NCBI GenBank assembly: GCA_949373155.1
Contig: CASICK010000002.1
Span: 124,001-188,000 of the forward strand
Reading direction: 5' to 3'
Length of the DNA: 64,000 nt
Source of the DNA: an uncultured Synechococcus sp.
Lineage (GTDB): Bacteria; Cyanobacteriota; Cyanobacteriia; PCC-6307; Cyanobiaceae
Made by a program: the position numbers and the translations under genes. The notes below the pieces were generated by a model, which worked only from the letters and a program-made list of their open reading frames with translations, searched no databases and was not told the DNA's origin. Position 1 is the first letter of the stretch, and every line of letters starts with the position of its first letter. Below, one piece after another: positions 18,718-29,083 of the stretch.

Positions 18718-19333
18718 GGAGCAGGGGAGGAGGTTCAGGAATCGGAGCTTGGAGACGGGGAAAGATCCAGTAGGCCAAGGCGTGGAGAGCCAGTACGTAA
18801 ATCAGTTGCTGCACCACAACGAGCGTGATTGCCATCGCTTGCACTAACAACAGATCAGGGGCGAGGGGCAACTGCATCAACTCAAGGACACGATCGAGGA
18901 GTCCGGCACCGGCTCTTGTAATCACCACCCAAAGGTTCTCACCCACCATCAAGGACAGAGCGACCACCCTCACGAGGAATCCGGCTGCTCCAATGACGAC
19001 ACCTAGCCCCCAGCTGATCCACCAGCTCAGTTTCTTGTGCCAGCACCATCCCAACCAAAGGGACAGCAATCCGTAAGGAAACAGCATTAGGGGCCCGCGT
19101 AGAGGACCCATGAGCACCACCAGCAGAAGAATCGCTACAACCACGCCCTCTAGACCGGCCCGACTGCCCCGACGGACAAGAAGCAGCGCTAAGGGTAGCG
19201 GCAGGGCAAGACGGAACAGGGCTCCACCGATGGGTAAGTAATAGAGAGCCAGCCAAATCAAGGCCGCCGCCGCTGCCAGGTATGAGGCCTCCATCATTCG
19301 TAGAGCTTGTCGACGGCTGAGGCGAGATTCCAT
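18689..19333 (-). CDS. DUF2232 membrane protein
   Basis: A 214-residue protein with six or so TM helices (YLAAAAALIWLALYYLPIGG, LALPLPLALLLVRRG and others). The pattern and length fit DUF2232, a family with ECF transporter S-component-like architecture. A role in vitamin uptake has been suggested for related S-components, which fits the neighbouring CobT-like gene, but this is inference. ATG at 19333 is used; GTG at 19336 is also possible. Two to five bases after the lipoprotein gene. Confidence 0.7.
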   Translation of the reverse strand: MESRLSRRQALRMMEASYLAAAAALIWLALYYLPIGGALFRLALPLPLALLLVRRGSRAGLEGVVVAILLLVVLMGPLRGPLMLFPYGLLSLWLGWCWHKKLSWWISWGLGVVIGAAGFLVRVVALSLMVGENLWVVITRAGAGLLDRVLELMQLPLAPDLLLVQAMAITLVVVQQLIYVLALHALAYWIFPRLQAPIPEPPPLLHGLVALDPL

Positions 19334-19338
19334 CACGT

Positions 19339-19839
19339 TCAGGGCTGTCTTTCGCTGTCATTGGTGGCTTTTTTTGAGGCTTGAAGCGAAGGGATTTTCT
19401 CAATCGTTTCGACCTCGAAACCAATGCCGGCGCGACGTAAGGCATCCGTGACACTTTCCGCAGGTGCGGCAGGATCAGCGGCCGCCAAGCGAATCGTGAT
19501 GCGATAAGGCCGTGGGTCGGCGGGCATCGGACGGATGGGGGCTGATTCTTTTTTTGCAGATTGGACTTTGGCTAACTCTTTTTTTGGCGTCTTCTGGTCC
19601 GACGGGTCTGTGGGCTCCGATTCCGACGCCGTCTTGTCCTTGACGCCCTGGTCTTCAGCCTTCGCCGATTGCTTCAAGGTGCCGTCTGGATTCTGTTTCA
19701 GCTTGGAGCTTGGTGTCTGCTGGGCCTCGGCGGGTGTGGGTGGTGAATCGAAGCTATCTGCCAGCTTCTGCCCAAGCGTTGTCCCTGAGCAGGCCTGCAA
19801 GGCAAGCAGCAGCGGCGTAAGCAACCACCGCGCGCGCAT
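19339..19839 (-). CDS. Lys-rich lipoprotein of unknown function
   Basis: A 166-residue protein with a short signal (RWLLTPLLLALQAC) and Cys at residue 17 as likely lipidation site. Residues about 30-95 are rich in Lys, Ser, Thr, Pro and Glu and probably disordered, a periplasmic linker. The last 60 residues (PYRITIRLAAADPAAPAESV and following) look folded. The start overlaps the topA stop by one base (TAATG). Unknown family. Confidence 0.6.
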   Translation of the reverse strand: MRARWLLTPLLLALQACSGTTLGQKLADSFDSPPTPAEAQQTPSSKLKQNPDGTLKQSAKAEDQGVKDKTASESEPTDPSDQKTPKKELAKVQSAKKESAPIRPMPADPRPYRITIRLAAADPAAPAESVTDALRRAGIGFEVETIEKIPSLQASKKATNDSERQP

Positions 19840-22568
19840 TAAGCGTCACCAGGACGGATAACACGCACGGCACTCGCGCGAAGGCGTCCTGTCTTGGTCA
19901 TTGCCGGTGCTTTACGGGCAGCAGGTTTGGCGGTTGCACCCTTGGCAGCGGCACTCTTGGTGCTTTTGGCTTTGCTGGTGCTTTTGGTCGCTGAGGTTTT
20001 GCGCTTTGCAGTTTTTTTGGTGGCGGCTTTTGCGTCGAGGAGCTCGATCGCTTCTTTCAAGGTGATGTCCTCGGCCCCTTTGCCTTCAGGCAATGAAGCA
20101 TTCACTTTTCCCTGTTTGACATACAGGCCGTAGGGCCCATCGAAGACCTGCACGGTCTCCTCGCTTCCCTCCGGTTTGCCAAGGTCTTTAAGCGCCGTCC
20201 TTCCTCCTCGTCCCCGCTTGGGCATGGCGAGTAGTTCTAGGGCTCGACTCAGACCAACAGCGAGGACGTCGTCTTCGCCCTTGAGGGAGCGATAGTCCTT
20301 TTCGCCTTTTCCTTTGTCCCAAACCACATAGGGGCCAAAGCGACCCAAGCCAGCCTGAACCTTCCCGCTCTCTGGATGTTCACCTAGGAGACGGGGCAAG
20401 CGCAGTAGCCCGAGCGCATCATCAAGTTTCAGATCTTCGGGCTTCACTCCTTTCGGTAAGGAAGCCCGTTTCGGCTTCGGGTTTTCGTCGCTGACCTGAC
20501 CCTTTTGCACATAGGGGCCGTACTGACCGAAGAGCAAATAAACAAGATCACCCGTTTCTGGATCCTCACCGAGCGCTTCTGGACCATCCGCTTTGTGCTT
20601 AAGGATGAGTTCCGCTTGTTCCTGATCCAATTCACCAGGGGTGATCTCTTTGGGCAAGGTTGCTTTGATCAGCTCCTCTTCACCGTCATCACCAACGCGC
20701 TTGGATTCGAGATAGGCCCCAAATCGTCCGATCCTGACCACACACGGCAAGCCCTCGAGGTCAATCGTGCGTGACGCTCCAGGGTCGATGTCTCCCTCAC
20801 GTTTGTGCACCAAGGACTCCAGTCCTTCATCGCCTCTGAAAAATCCATCCAAATAAGGCAACCATTGCACTTTTCCGGTGGAGATCTCATCCAACGTGGT
20901 TTCCATGCGGGCAGTGAATCCGGTATCCACCAAATCGGGGAAGTGCTCTTCAAGCAGAGCGGTCACAGCAAAGGCTGTGAAACTTGGGGTGAGCGAATTG
21001 TTGTTGAGCGAGGAATACCCTCGATCCACGATCGTGCCGATGATGCTGGCGTAGGTGGAAGGACGACCAATCCCCTCTTTCTCCAGCATTTTCACCAGGG
21101 AGGCTTCGCTGAAGCGGGCGGGCGGCTGGGTTTGGTGTCCGAGCGCTTCAACGTCATGAATCTTGGGTGAATCGCCAACGTTCAGGGCGGGCAACAACAC
21201 TTCCTGACCTTCCAAAGCCGCATCAGGGTCATCGCTGCCCTCGACGTAGGCGCGGAAAAAGCCGGGGAAATCAATGCGCTTGCCACTCGAGCGGAATACG
21301 GCTTCTCCAACTGTGAGATCCACCGCGAGCATGGTGAGTCGGGCTTCTGCCATTTGACTAGCGACTGTGCGCTTCCAAATCAGTTCGTACAAGGACAGAT
21401 CACGCCCTTCTAAACCAGTTTCGGAGGGGGCTCGGAAGCTCTCACCTGAAGGTCGGATCGCCTCATGGGCTTCCTGAGCATTGCGTGATTTAGTGCTGAA
21501 CTGTCTGGGCCCGTTGCTCAAATACTCCTTGCCGTAGCGGGATTCCACACAGCTGCGTGCAGCTGTAATCGCTTGATCGGAGAGATGCACCGAATCGGTG
21601 CGCATGTAGGTGATGTAACCGCGTTCGTATAGGCCCTGAGCGCAGCGCATCGTCTCTCGCGCTGACAGACGCAATTTGCGATTTGATTCTTGCTGCAGCG
21701 TGCTGGTAGTGAACGGCGGTACTGGTCTGCGCACCGTGGGCTTTTCCTCGACGGAGGAGACGTTCCAATCCGACGATTGAAGAGCAAGCGAGAGCGAGCG
21801 AGCGTCGTCTTCGCTAAGCAGGCGCACCTTGCTGCCTTTTTTGAGGCCGCCGGTGCTTTCATCAAAATCATTGCCCGTCGCGACTTTCGTTCCGCCGAGG
21901 TGCGTGAGCTTGGCATCAAAGCGGATGCTCTGCTGCTCGAGCGCAGCTTTCAGATCCCAGTAGCTCCCGCTGCGAAAGGCTCGTCTAGCGCGCTCTCGCT
22001 GCACGAGCAGACGGACAGCCACGGATTGAACACGTCCGGCCGAAAGCCCCCAGGCCACTTTCTTCCACAACAGGGGCGAGAGGGTGTAGCCCACCAAACG
22101 GTCGAGGATTCTCCGGGTTTCTTGGGCATGCACCAGCTCCATATCGAGCTCACGCGTGTCATCGAGTGCCCGGGAGATCGCCTCTTTCGTGATCTCGTGA
22201 AACACCATCCGTTTCACAGGGACCTTGGGTGACAAAAGCTGGAGCAAATGCCAACTGATGCTTTCTCCTTCACGATCTTCGTCAGTCGCTAGCAGCAGTT
22301 CATCAACGCCCTTCAGGGCGTCTTTGAGCTCGCGCACGATTTTTTTCTTGTCCTTCGGAACCACATAAAGGGGTTCGAAGTCCGCCTCAGTGTTGACTCC
22401 GAGGTTGGCCCATTTTTGACCTTTTTGAGCTGCAGGGATCTCACTTGCGTTGTTCGGCAGATCCCTCACATGGCCCATCGAAGCTTCCACCCGATAGCCC
22501 TTTGGAAGGAATCCACGGATGGTGCGGGCCTTTGTGGGGCTCTCAACGATGACCAGGGTGTTCGCCAC
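19839..22568 (-). CDS. topA: DNA topoisomerase I
   Basis: A 909-residue type IA topoisomerase that relaxes negative supercoils. A TOPRIM domain begins [13 protein letters not shown], with the acidic DEDREGE motif at about 96-102. The catalytic Tyr is Y321 in [12 protein letters not shown]. The C-terminus carries several TopoC repeats ([28 protein letters not shown]) and a Lys/Ala/Ser-rich tail like a histone tail. GTG at 22568 was chosen, since homologues begin at [11 protein letters not shown]; the frame is open to an ATG at 22637. Confidence 0.94.
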   Translation of the reverse strand: MANTLVIVESPTKARTIRGFLPKGYRVEASMGHVRDLPNNASEIPAAQKGQKWANLGVNTEADFEPLYVVPKDKKKIVRELKDALKGVDELLLATDEDREGESISWHLLQLLSPKVPVKRMVFHEITKEAISRALDDTRELDMELVHAQETRRILDRLVGYTLSPLLWKKVAWGLSAGRVQSVAVRLLVQRERARRAFRSGSYWDLKAALEQQSIRFDAKLTHLGGTKVATGNDFDESTGGLKKGSKVRLLSEDDARSLSLALQSSDWNVSSVEEKPTVRRPVPPFTTSTLQQESNRKLRLSARETMRCAQGLYERGYITYMRTDSVHLSDQAITAARSCVESRYGKEYLSNGPRQFSTKSRNAQEAHEAIRPSGESFRAPSETGLEGRDLSLYELIWKRTVASQMAEARLTMLAVDLTVGEAVFRSSGKRIDFPGFFRAYVEGSDDPDAALEGQEVLLPALNVGDSPKIHDVEALGHQTQPPARFSEASLVKMLEKEGIGRPSTYASIIGTIVDRGYSSLNNNSLTPSFTAFAVTALLEEHFPDLVDTGFTARMETTLDEISTGKVQWLPYLDGFFRGDEGLESLVHKREGDIDPGASRTIDLEGLPCVVRIGRFGAYLESKRVGDDGEEELIKATLPKEITPGELDQEQAELILKHKADGPEALGEDPETGDLVYLLFGQYGPYVQKGQVSDENPKPKRASLPKGVKPEDLKLDDALGLLRLPRLLGEHPESGKVQAGLGRFGPYVVWDKGKGEKDYRSLKGEDDVLAVGLSRALELLAMPKRGRGGRTALKDLGKPEGSEETVQVFDGPYGLYVKQGKVNASLPEGKGAEDITLKEAIELLDAKAATKKTAKRKTSATKSTSKAKSTKSAAAKGATAKPAARKAPAMTKTGRLRASAVRVIRPGDA

Positions 22569-22694
22569 GTGGGGTCGGTAACCGTCTCCTTCTTTATCGC
22601 ACCGCCGAGCTTTCTGCAGCGAAATCAGGGAATTCACTCAAGGAAGAGCAGGAGCGCAGCTACAGTCCCTCCAATTGGTTTGACCACGCTCGCC

Positions 22695-24266
22695 ATGCCC
22701 GAGTTGGGTGCTCTGTTTCTCGCCACCCAGGCCGTGGCAGCTCCTGGGGAGCTGCTCAACCTTGCTTTGCATGCCGGCACTGTTGGGCCTGAGGCAGCTG
22801 TTTTAGTGGCGATGATTGCCACTTTGCTGGTTGATTTAGCTGGAGAAAAAGTTTCAGTTCGTTGGGTTCCACCCATTTGTTATGCGGGCTTGGGTACGGC
22901 CCTGGTTCTGCTTGCCCTGCAGTGGAATGCACCTCTCGAGCCTTCGTTTTTAGGTGCTTTCCTTTCCGATCACCTTGCGATTGCGTTCCGAGCGATTGTT
23001 GCTCTTTCAACGCTTTTGTCTCTCCTGATTAGTTGGAGATATGCCGAACAAAGCGGCACTCCCGTTGGGGAATATGCGGCCATCTTGCTCGCCGCCACCC
23101 TCGGTGGAATGGTGCTTTGTGGCGCAACAGACCTGGTGAGCGTTTTCGTGTCGCTCGAGACGCTCTCCGTGGCCAGTTATCTGTTGTCGGGATATATGAA
23201 GCGCGATGCACGCAGTTCTGAAGCAGCGCTCAAATATTTGTTGGTGGGCTCGGCTGCGGCGGCCGTGTTCCTCTACGGAGCTTCCCTTCTGTATGGCCTG
23301 AGTGGCTCAACCAGTTTGGAAGTGATCGGTGAGGCTTTGGTGACGAGCCCCACACCATTAGCCGCTTTAGCGCTGGTTTTTGTTCTTGCAACGGTGGCTT
23401 TCAAGATCGCCGCAGTTCCTTTCCACCAGTGGACTCCTGATGTTTATGAGGGGTCGCCGACCCCAGTTGTTGCCTTCTTGTCGGTGGGTTCCAAAGCTGC
23501 AGGTTTTGCCTTAGCGCTGCGACTCCTCGTTGGTTGTTTTGGAAGTTTCGATACGCAGTGGAAACTTCTATTCACCGTTTTGGCGATTCTCAGCATGACG
23601 CTGGGAAACGTCGTGGCCTTGGCCCAGACCTCGATGAAGAGAATGCTGGCCTACAGCTCGATTGGCCAGGCCGGATTCGTGATGATCGGCCTTGTGTGCG
23701 GCACTGAAGACGGCTTTGCCGCAATGGTGCTCTACATGGCCTCTTATCTCTTCATGAATCTTGGTGCATTCGCTTGCATCATCCTGTTTTCGATCAGAAC
23801 GGGAAGCGACCGTATTTCTGACTATGCGGGCCTGTATCAAAAAGATCCCTTGATTACGCTCGGCCTGAGTCTCTGCTTGCTTTCCCTTGGTGGAATTCCA
23901 CCGATGCTTGGTTTCTTCGGGAAGATTTATTTATTTTTCGCTGGTTGGGCAGACCATCAATACGTCTTGGTCGTGGTTGGTCTCGTGACATCGGTCATTT
24001 CGATCTACTACTACATCGGTGTCATCAAGATGATGGTGGTGAAGGAGCCTCAAGAGGCTTCAGAGGTTGTGAAGGCCTATCCGCCGATCAACTGGAGCAC
24101 GATTGGGCTTCCTCCATTGAGGGTGGCTCTCGTGCTTTGCGTCGTGGTTACTGCCGTGGGCGGAATCCTTTCCAACCCGCTGTTTGAGTGGGCTAGCAGC
24201 ACGGTGGCTGGCACTCCTTTGCTGCAACAGGCGATAGCTACTTCCTCAGGCGCCTCCCTTGGCTGA
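22695..24266 (+). CDS. ndhB: NDH-1 complex subunit 2
   Basis: A 523-residue proton-pumping membrane subunit of the photosynthetic NDH-1 complex, with about 14 TM helices. Family segments: [40 protein letters not shown] with the conserved Lys and His, and [16 protein letters not shown] at 22695 fits the family start; the frame is open upstream into the topA 5' region. It participates in respiration and cyclic electron flow. The stop is overlapped by the ABC ATPase TTG start by eight bases. Confidence 0.95.
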   Translation: MPELGALFLATQAVAAPGELLNLALHAGTVGPEAAVLVAMIATLLVDLAGEKVSVRWVPPICYAGLGTALVLLALQWNAPLEPSFLGAFLSDHLAIAFRAIVALSTLLSLLISWRYAEQSGTPVGEYAAILLAATLGGMVLCGATDLVSVFVSLETLSVASYLLSGYMKRDARSSEAALKYLLVGSAAAAVFLYGASLLYGLSGSTSLEVIGEALVTSPTPLAALALVFVLATVAFKIAAVPFHQWTPDVYEGSPTPVVAFLSVGSKAAGFALALRLLVGCFGSFDTQWKLLFTVLAILSMTLGNVVALAQTSMKRMLAYSSIGQAGFVMIGLVCGTEDGFAAMVLYMASYLFMNLGAFACIILFSIRTGSDRISDYAGLYQKDPLITLGLSLCLLSLGGIPPMLGFFGKIYLFFAGWADHQYVLVVVGLVTSVISIYYYIGVIKMMVVKEPQEASEVVKAYPPINWSTIGLPPLRVALVLCVVVTAVGGILSNPLFEWASSTVAGTPLLQQAIATSSGASLG

Positions 24267-25002
24267 TCTCTTTGATGAAGGCTGCCCAGCGGTGGCTCAG
24301 CTCCGAGATGTCAGCAAGGTCTATGGATCTGGAGAAACGGAGGTGAAAGCCCTCAATGGGCTGGATCTGGATGTGCTTCGCGGTGACTACTTGGCTGTGA
24401 TGGGTGCGAGTGGATCTGGCAAAAGCACGGCGATGAACGTTTTGGGCTGCCTAGATCGCCCCACCAGCGGCTCCTATTGGCTGAATGGGAGTGCTGTGGA
24501 GCGGTTTGATGACGATGCGCTAGCAGATCTGCGCAACAAGGAACTGGGTTTTGTGTTTCAGCAGTTCCATCTCCTCCCCCATGCGACAGCACTGGAGAAT
24601 GTGATGCTGCCAATGATTTATGCCGGCCTGCCCTCATCGGAACGGGAGCAAAGGGCTGTTGCAGCTTTGGAACAGGTTGGCCTTGGGAAAAGAATGAAAA
24701 ATCGCCCCAACCAACTGTCGGGCGGTCAGCAGCAGCGGGTGGCCATCGCTAGAGCGATTATCAATCAACCTGCTCTCCTACTCGCTGATGAGCCCACCGG
24801 TGCTTTGGATTCACGCACGACGCATGATGTTCTGAATTTGTTTGATGAGTTGCATGCTCAAGGCATCACGATCGTTCTCGTCACCCATGAAGACGATGTG
24901 GCAGCTCGTGCTCAGACGGTGATTCACTTTCACGACGGTAAGGTCGAGCGAGTGGCACAAAACCGCATTAACCCAGGCCTTAAAACGCCTTCACCTCATT
25001 AA
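24259..25002 (+). CDS. ABC transporter ATPase, LolD/MacB/DevA type
   Basis: A 247-residue ATPase. Walker [10 protein letters not shown] is at residues 49-57, Q-loop [16 protein letters not shown], signature [14 protein letters not shown], Walker [13 protein letters not shown]. The sequence class matches ATPases working with MacB/DevC permeases in export or lipoprotein release. No such permease is adjacent, so the partner must be elsewhere. The TTG start at 24259 overlaps ndhB by eight bases with no clear Shine-Dalgarno. Confidence 0.85.
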   Translation: MADLFDEGCPAVAQLRDVSKVYGSGETEVKALNGLDLDVLRGDYLAVMGASGSGKSTAMNVLGCLDRPTSGSYWLNGSAVERFDDDALADLRNKELGFVFQQFHLLPHATALENVMLPMIYAGLPSSEREQRAVAALEQVGLGKRMKNRPNQLSGGQQQRVAIARAIINQPALLLADEPTGALDSRTTHDVLNLFDELHAQGITIVLVTHEDDVAARAQTVIHFHDGKVERVAQNRINPGLKTPSPH

Positions 25003-25019
25003 ATGGGGAATTACTGAGA

Positions 25020-25772
25020 ATGGCTCAGTTGCCAGAATCCTCTGATCAAATGATTCGAATTCTGCTTGTGGATGACGAAGTCCGCTTGACTGAGTTGCTG
25101 CGATTGGAGTTGGACGTTGAGGGGTATGACGTTGAGGTCGCATCTGATGGCGCCACTGGATTAATTAAAGCCAGAAGTAACCCAGAGCCTGATCTCATTG
25201 TTCTGGATTGGAACCTTCCGGATTTCTCCGGTGTGGACATATGTCAGCGAATTCGCAGTAGCGGAGTGACTACTCCGATCCTTATGTTGACGGGCCACGA
25301 TGATATTGCAGATCGTGTTAAGGCTCTTGATGCTGGTGTCGATGACTATTTGGTGAAACCTTTTTCAATCGAAGAATTGATGGCTCGGTTGCGTGCGATG
25401 CAGCGAAGATCCCAAGGTTTTTCGGGATCAGGGCAGGGGAAAGATTCCGAGTCAACATTTTTGGCTGTTGGAGATTTAACGATCAATATGCAGACCAGGG
25501 ATGTGGATCGTGCTGGACGAAGAATCCAGCTATCGGTTAAAGAATATGAGTTACTTTGTTTCCTAATGCGTGGAGGCGGAAAAGTGTTGGAAAGATCTGA
25601 AATAATGAAGGGTGTTTGGGGGGAAGATTTTTATGGAGATGATAACTTGCTTGATGTTTATATACGTTACTTAAGGCAAAAGGTAGAAGGTGAAGGCCTC
25701 CCGGTCTTGATCCATACCGTTCGTGGCGTTGGATTTATCTTAAGAGATGAAAGTGTCTCCTCAAACTCTTAA
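25020..25772 (+). CDS. OmpR-family response regulator
   Basis: A 250-residue regulator with an N-terminal receiver (MIRILLVDDE, phospho-acceptor D63 in LDWNLPDFSG, Thr switch in LMLTGHDD, Lys in DDYLVKPFS) and a C-terminal winged-helix domain (LSVKEYELLCFLMR to IRYLRQKVEGEGLP, HTVRGVGFIL). No histidine kinase is near. A start at the internal Met (25050) is possible. It lies 17 bases after the ABC ATPase and is convergent with the M23 peptidase gene, five bases away. Target genes cannot be read from the sequence. Confidence 0.88.
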   Translation: MAQLPESSDQMIRILLVDDEVRLTELLRLELDVEGYDVEVASDGATGLIKARSNPEPDLIVLDWNLPDFSGVDICQRIRSSGVTTPILMLTGHDDIADRVKALDAGVDDYLVKPFSIEELMARLRAMQRRSQGFSGSGQGKDSESTFLAVGDLTINMQTRDVDRAGRRIQLSVKEYELLCFLMRGGGKVLERSEIMKGVWGEDFYGDDNLLDVYIRYLRQKVEGEGLPVLIHTVRGVGFILRDESVSSNS

Positions 25773-25777
25773 ATGGT

Positions 25778-26725
25778 TCAGGCTTTGTCTCTCTTGAGAC
25801 TGTTCATAAGTTGTCCAATAAGCAGCGAGACGGCATCAGTTCCAGGCGTTGTTATGGGGTTGAGATCCAGTTCACCTGGATCTTTCGCTACCCATCCGTT
25901 TCCCTGCTTGATGCGCAGTTCAAAATGAAGATGAGGTCCAGTGCTGAGTCCGGTGCTTCCGACTCTTCCGATGACCTCACCCTGTTGGACCCTTTGCCCA
26001 GATTTCACGTAGATCTCTGAGAGATGGCCGTAGAGCGTACGTCGCCTGGGCGCCTTGTGCTCCACTTCCACAGCGATGCCATAGCCCCCAGCGAGTCCAC
26101 TACTCATAACGGTGCCAGAGAGTGCAGCAATAACAGGAGTTCCTTCTGGGGCGGCCAGGTCTTTACCTGCATGCATCAACCAACGGCCAATCACGGGATG
26201 CTGGCGCATTCCGAACTCACTCGTGGTGATGGCAGAGCCGATGATGGGAAAGAGCAAGCGCTGATCACCATTGCCAGCGATCGCAAGAGGTCTGGGGGAA
26301 ACAGAGAAGACGGACTCCAATCGAAATCTATGTCCGGCTCCTGCAAGAAGCGCAGAAATGGGGACCGCTATGGGTGCGAGATGCCGATTCGTTTGGCTGA
26401 AGCTTGCGCGATTGGAGCGCCCGCGAAAGGCAACCCCAGTTGCGCATTCACGCTTGGACAGAGCGCCCCTACGACAGGCTTGTTGAAAGCGTGGTACATC
26501 AATGGGATTGGCAATGGCTCCTCTCTCCAGCGTTCGACGCTCCTGCGTAGTGATGATCTGATTGCGTTCGAGGGACTCCAGCGAGCGATCAAAGCTTTGA
26601 GGTGTCTTTACGCGAAGTTCAGCTGGAGGAAGGAGGGGCGCTTGAGGTGCTGGAAGGCCTTGAGGACTCTGCGGAACAGAGGGCAGGGTCAGCACTAAGG
26701 GAGCAGCAAGCCAGCGCAGGATCAA
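25778..26725 (-). CDS. M23 (LytM-type) metallopeptidase
   Basis: A 315-residue exported peptidase-like protein with a TTG start and a short signal peptide (ILRWLAAPLVLTLPSVP). The C-terminal peptidase domain has the zinc motif residues: HAGKDLAAPEGTPV, with the H-x(8)-D pattern (HPVIGRWLMHAGKD) , YGHLSEIYVKSG and HLHFEL. It likely cleaves peptidoglycan cross-bridges. The middle ~100 residues are unassigned. The gene follows birA after 30 bases, part of the trxA-aminotransferase-birA group. Confidence 0.85.
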   Translation of the reverse strand: MILRWLAAPLVLTLPSVPQSPQGLPAPQAPLLPPAELRVKTPQSFDRSLESLERNQIITTQERRTLERGAIANPIDVPRFQQACRRGALSKRECATGVAFRGRSNRASFSQTNRHLAPIAVPISALLAGAGHRFRLESVFSVSPRPLAIAGNGDQRLLFPIIGSAITTSEFGMRQHPVIGRWLMHAGKDLAAPEGTPVIAALSGTVMSSGLAGGYGIAVEVEHKAPRRRTLYGHLSEIYVKSGQRVQQGEVIGRVGSTGLSTGPHLHFELRIKQGNGWVAKDPGELDLNPITTPGTDAVSLLIGQLMNSLKRDKA

Positions 26726-26755
26726 TTCGTTTTAAAAGTCTTAATTATTTAAATT

Positions 26756-27541
26756 TTAGAGATGGTCCTGGTTGGCATCAGGCCAGCGGGTCCAGCTGGC
26801 GGTCCGGGCTCCTTGACGAAGTTGAAGAGCTCCATTCAGGGCTAATCCTTGGATCTCCCAGATCTCCCCGCTCTGAGGATCCTTGACTTGATTGGCCCAA
26901 AGGCGTCTTTCTATTCCACGACGCACAACCTCTGGACGGTTTGCCAGGGTCTGGATGCCATCCAAGGCCTTTAAGACCTCAACCGTCCAAACGTCTCTTC
27001 GGGCGCATCCACGTGGCAGGAGGTCGCGAAGTGCAATGGCCCCCGCAGGGACCGGATTGGCCACATTCATTCCGACTCCGATGCGCACCATGCGTAAGCG
27101 GCCGCCACGAAAAACCAGTCGAGGAAGCAATCCAGCCAGTTTGCGGGAATCGATGAGGAGATCGTTGGGCCACTTGATCCGCACGGGAAGCCCCTTCTGC
27201 TCCAGGCGTTCACTTAAGGCCAACGCCACCATCAACCCGAGCATGTCTGCATGGCCGCTGTTTGAATCCCAGGGAAGAGCAGCGCTGATCCAGACCCCTC
27301 CACGGGTGGCCTCCCAGCGTCGGCCGCGCTGGCCCTGTCCTCTGGTTTGATGATCGGCCAGAACAGCTCGAGGACGTTCTCCGCGCCAGGGCACCGACTG
27401 AAGCCAATGGCTCAGTTCAACTTCCGTGCTTGCACAAACTGGTTTGCATTTCAGCCTCCAACCATCAGCTTGCTGTCTGCGCAGGCGATGGAGCAGCGCT
27501 CCTGCACGTCGGTGATGGTTCAGCACTGCTGTTGCCACCAC
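26756..27541 (-). CDS. birA: Biotin-[acetyl-CoA carboxylase] ligase
   Basis: A 261-residue monofunctional biotin ligase, no N-terminal winged-helix repressor domain. Family motifs: TRGQGQRGRRW in the ATP/biotin loop, WISAALPW, IKWPNDLLIDSRKLAGLLPR with the catalytic Lys, and VRIGVGMNVANPVP. It attaches biotin to the AccB subunit of acetyl-CoA carboxylase. It starts inside the end of the aminotransferase gene (22-base overlap). The exact start codon (GTG at 27541 or 27538) is uncertain. Confidence 0.88.
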   Translation of the reverse strand: MVATAVLNHHRRAGALLHRLRRQQADGWRLKCKPVCASTEVELSHWLQSVPWRGERPRAVLADHQTRGQGQRGRRWEATRGGVWISAALPWDSNSGHADMLGLMVALALSERLEQKGLPVRIKWPNDLLIDSRKLAGLLPRLVFRGGRLRMVRIGVGMNVANPVPAGAIALRDLLPRGCARRDVWTVEVLKALDGIQTLANRPEVVRRGIERRLWANQVKDPQSGEIWEIQGLALNGALQLRQGARTASWTRWPDANQDHL

Positions 27542-28713
27542 GGAGTGAGTCGAGCGACTGCAGTTTCAAGTTCGTCGACTGGACGGACTAAGGCAAGGCG
27601 TAACCAATCACGTCCAGCCTCTCCAAACCCAGAGCCAGGTGTGACCACAACCCCGCAATGCTCCAAAAGCTGAGCAGCCATCTGCTCGTCACCCCACCCT
27701 TTGGCGCGGGCCCATGCAGGAAGGGGCATCCAGAGATAAAGGGCCATTGATGGCGATGGGACCGACCATCCAAGACAAGACAGTGCAGCGCGCGTTCGAT
27801 CACGCCGTTCGCGATAGATCGGTAGGAGATTGGCTGGCCAATCGGCGTGCTCCGAGAGGGCAATAACAGCGCCCTGCTGCAGCGCCTGACATTGATTGAA
27901 ATCGATCACACTTTTGATCTGCCTCAAGGCCGTAATCAGGGGTTCGGCTCCGATTGCGAATGCCAGGCGAAAGCCACCCAGACACCATCCCTTGGAGAGA
28001 GAAAAGAACTCGATCCCGCGTTCGCGCCAATGGGGACAACGCAGAAGCGACGGGGCTTCTCCTTCAAGGGCAAGATCTAAATAAGGATTGTCGTGGGCGA
28101 CCACGAAATCATGGTGTTGGGCCTGACTCATCGCTTCATCAAGCCAGGATTGTTGGCCCACACAAGCTGTGGGGTTATGGGGAAAACCCAGCATCAACAA
28201 GTGCAGTTGATGCCACTGACTGGCTGGGATCGCCTTGAAGTTTGGGGCCCAACCTCGCTCTTCTGTGAGAGGCAGGGTCTGAATAGAGGCGTCTGCTAAT
28301 TCAAGGCCCCCGCGATGGGACGGGTAAGACGGATCAAGAATCAGGGCTTGATCTCCTGGATCCAATACCGCCAGCGGGAAATGGGCGGTGCCCTCTTGAG
28401 ATCCAACCAGGAGAAGGACTTCTCGCTCAGGATCCACCGTCACTCCCAGGCGCTGCTCGCACCAGGCTGCTGCTGCCTCTCGAAACGAAGCCGTTGCTGC
28501 GTGCAGACAGTACGCAGCGCTTCTTGGCTCTTGGAGGTGGTCCCCCATGGCCTGCACTGCAGCTGGCGGGGGGAGCAGATCAGTGCATCCCAGAGAGAGG
28601 TCGATCAGTGGTTGCTGCTGCTGTGTTGCCCCGAGCTTGTACAAGCGCTTGCGCTGATCATTGCGATCGAACACTCCGCTCCCGAGGCGAGCCAGACGCT
28701 TAGAGGTGAGCAT
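27520..28713 (-). CDS. PLP-dependent aminotransferase, class I/II
   Basis: A 397-residue aminotransferase of fold type I. The PLP lysine is in FFSLSKGWCLGGFRLAF, and the conserved Asp/Asn set is in GFPHNPTACV and HDNPYLDL. C-terminal Arg in DWLRLALVRP binds the substrate carboxylate. The sequence resembles the succinyl-diaminopimelate/LL-diaminopimelate group, but substrate cannot be decided. It overlaps trxA by 14 bases and birA by 22, so these genes are one operon. Confidence 0.82.
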   Translation of the reverse strand: MLTSKRLARLGSGVFDRNDQRKRLYKLGATQQQQPLIDLSLGCTDLLPPPAAVQAMGDHLQEPRSAAYCLHAATASFREAAAAWCEQRLGVTVDPEREVLLLVGSQEGTAHFPLAVLDPGDQALILDPSYPSHRGGLELADASIQTLPLTEERGWAPNFKAIPASQWHQLHLLMLGFPHNPTACVGQQSWLDEAMSQAQHHDFVVAHDNPYLDLALEGEAPSLLRCPHWRERGIEFFSLSKGWCLGGFRLAFAIGAEPLITALRQIKSVIDFNQCQALQQGAVIALSEHADWPANLLPIYRERRDRTRAALSCLGWSVPSPSMALYLWMPLPAWARAKGWGDEQMAAQLLEHCGVVVTPGSGFGEAGRDWLRLALVRPVDELETAVARLTPWWQQQC

Positions 28714-29026
28714 CCAGAAAGGCTTGCAGCTGAGGGCGAGCGATGGCCCCTTCGTGTCGAGCGATTTCCTGGCCGTTACGGAACAGGATCAAGGTTGGAA
28801 TGCCTTGAACTTTGAAGCCATCGCGGGTGATCGGGTTTCCATCCACTTCAATCTTTCCCACCAAAAGGCGGTCGACGTAGGTCTCAGAGGCCCATTCCAT
28901 CAATGGAGCCATCAACCGGCATGGGCCACACCATGGGGCCCAGAAGTCAACCAAAACGGTCGTGGACGCAGTCAAAACCTCCTGCTCGAACGCTGCATCT
29001 GTGAAGTCGGAAACAGCTGAAGACAC
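28700..29026 (-). CDS. trxA: Thioredoxin
   Basis: A 108-residue thioredoxin with the active site FWAPWCGPCRLMAPL, Cys33 and Cys36, and the conserved cis-Pro in VQGIPTLILFRNGQ. It reduces protein disulfides in the cytosol, e.g. in light regulation of the Calvin cycle. The GTG start at 29026 gives the normal length. The end overlaps the aminotransferase start by 14 bases. Confidence 0.93.
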   Translation of the reverse strand: MSSAVSDFTDAAFEQEVLTASTTVLVDFWAPWCGPCRLMAPLMEWASETYVDRLLVGKIEVDGNPITRDGFKVQGIPTLILFRNGQEIARHEGAIARPQLQAFLDAHL

Positions 29027-29083
29027 GGGTGATCGTTGAACTGAATGAATCCTATGGACTCGTCCACTGAAGGCGTTGATTCA

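Noticed and set aside
19535..19861. 108-residue plus-strand ORF over the Lys-rich lipoprotein
   Set aside because: A shadow of a biased, low-complexity gene; no start context.
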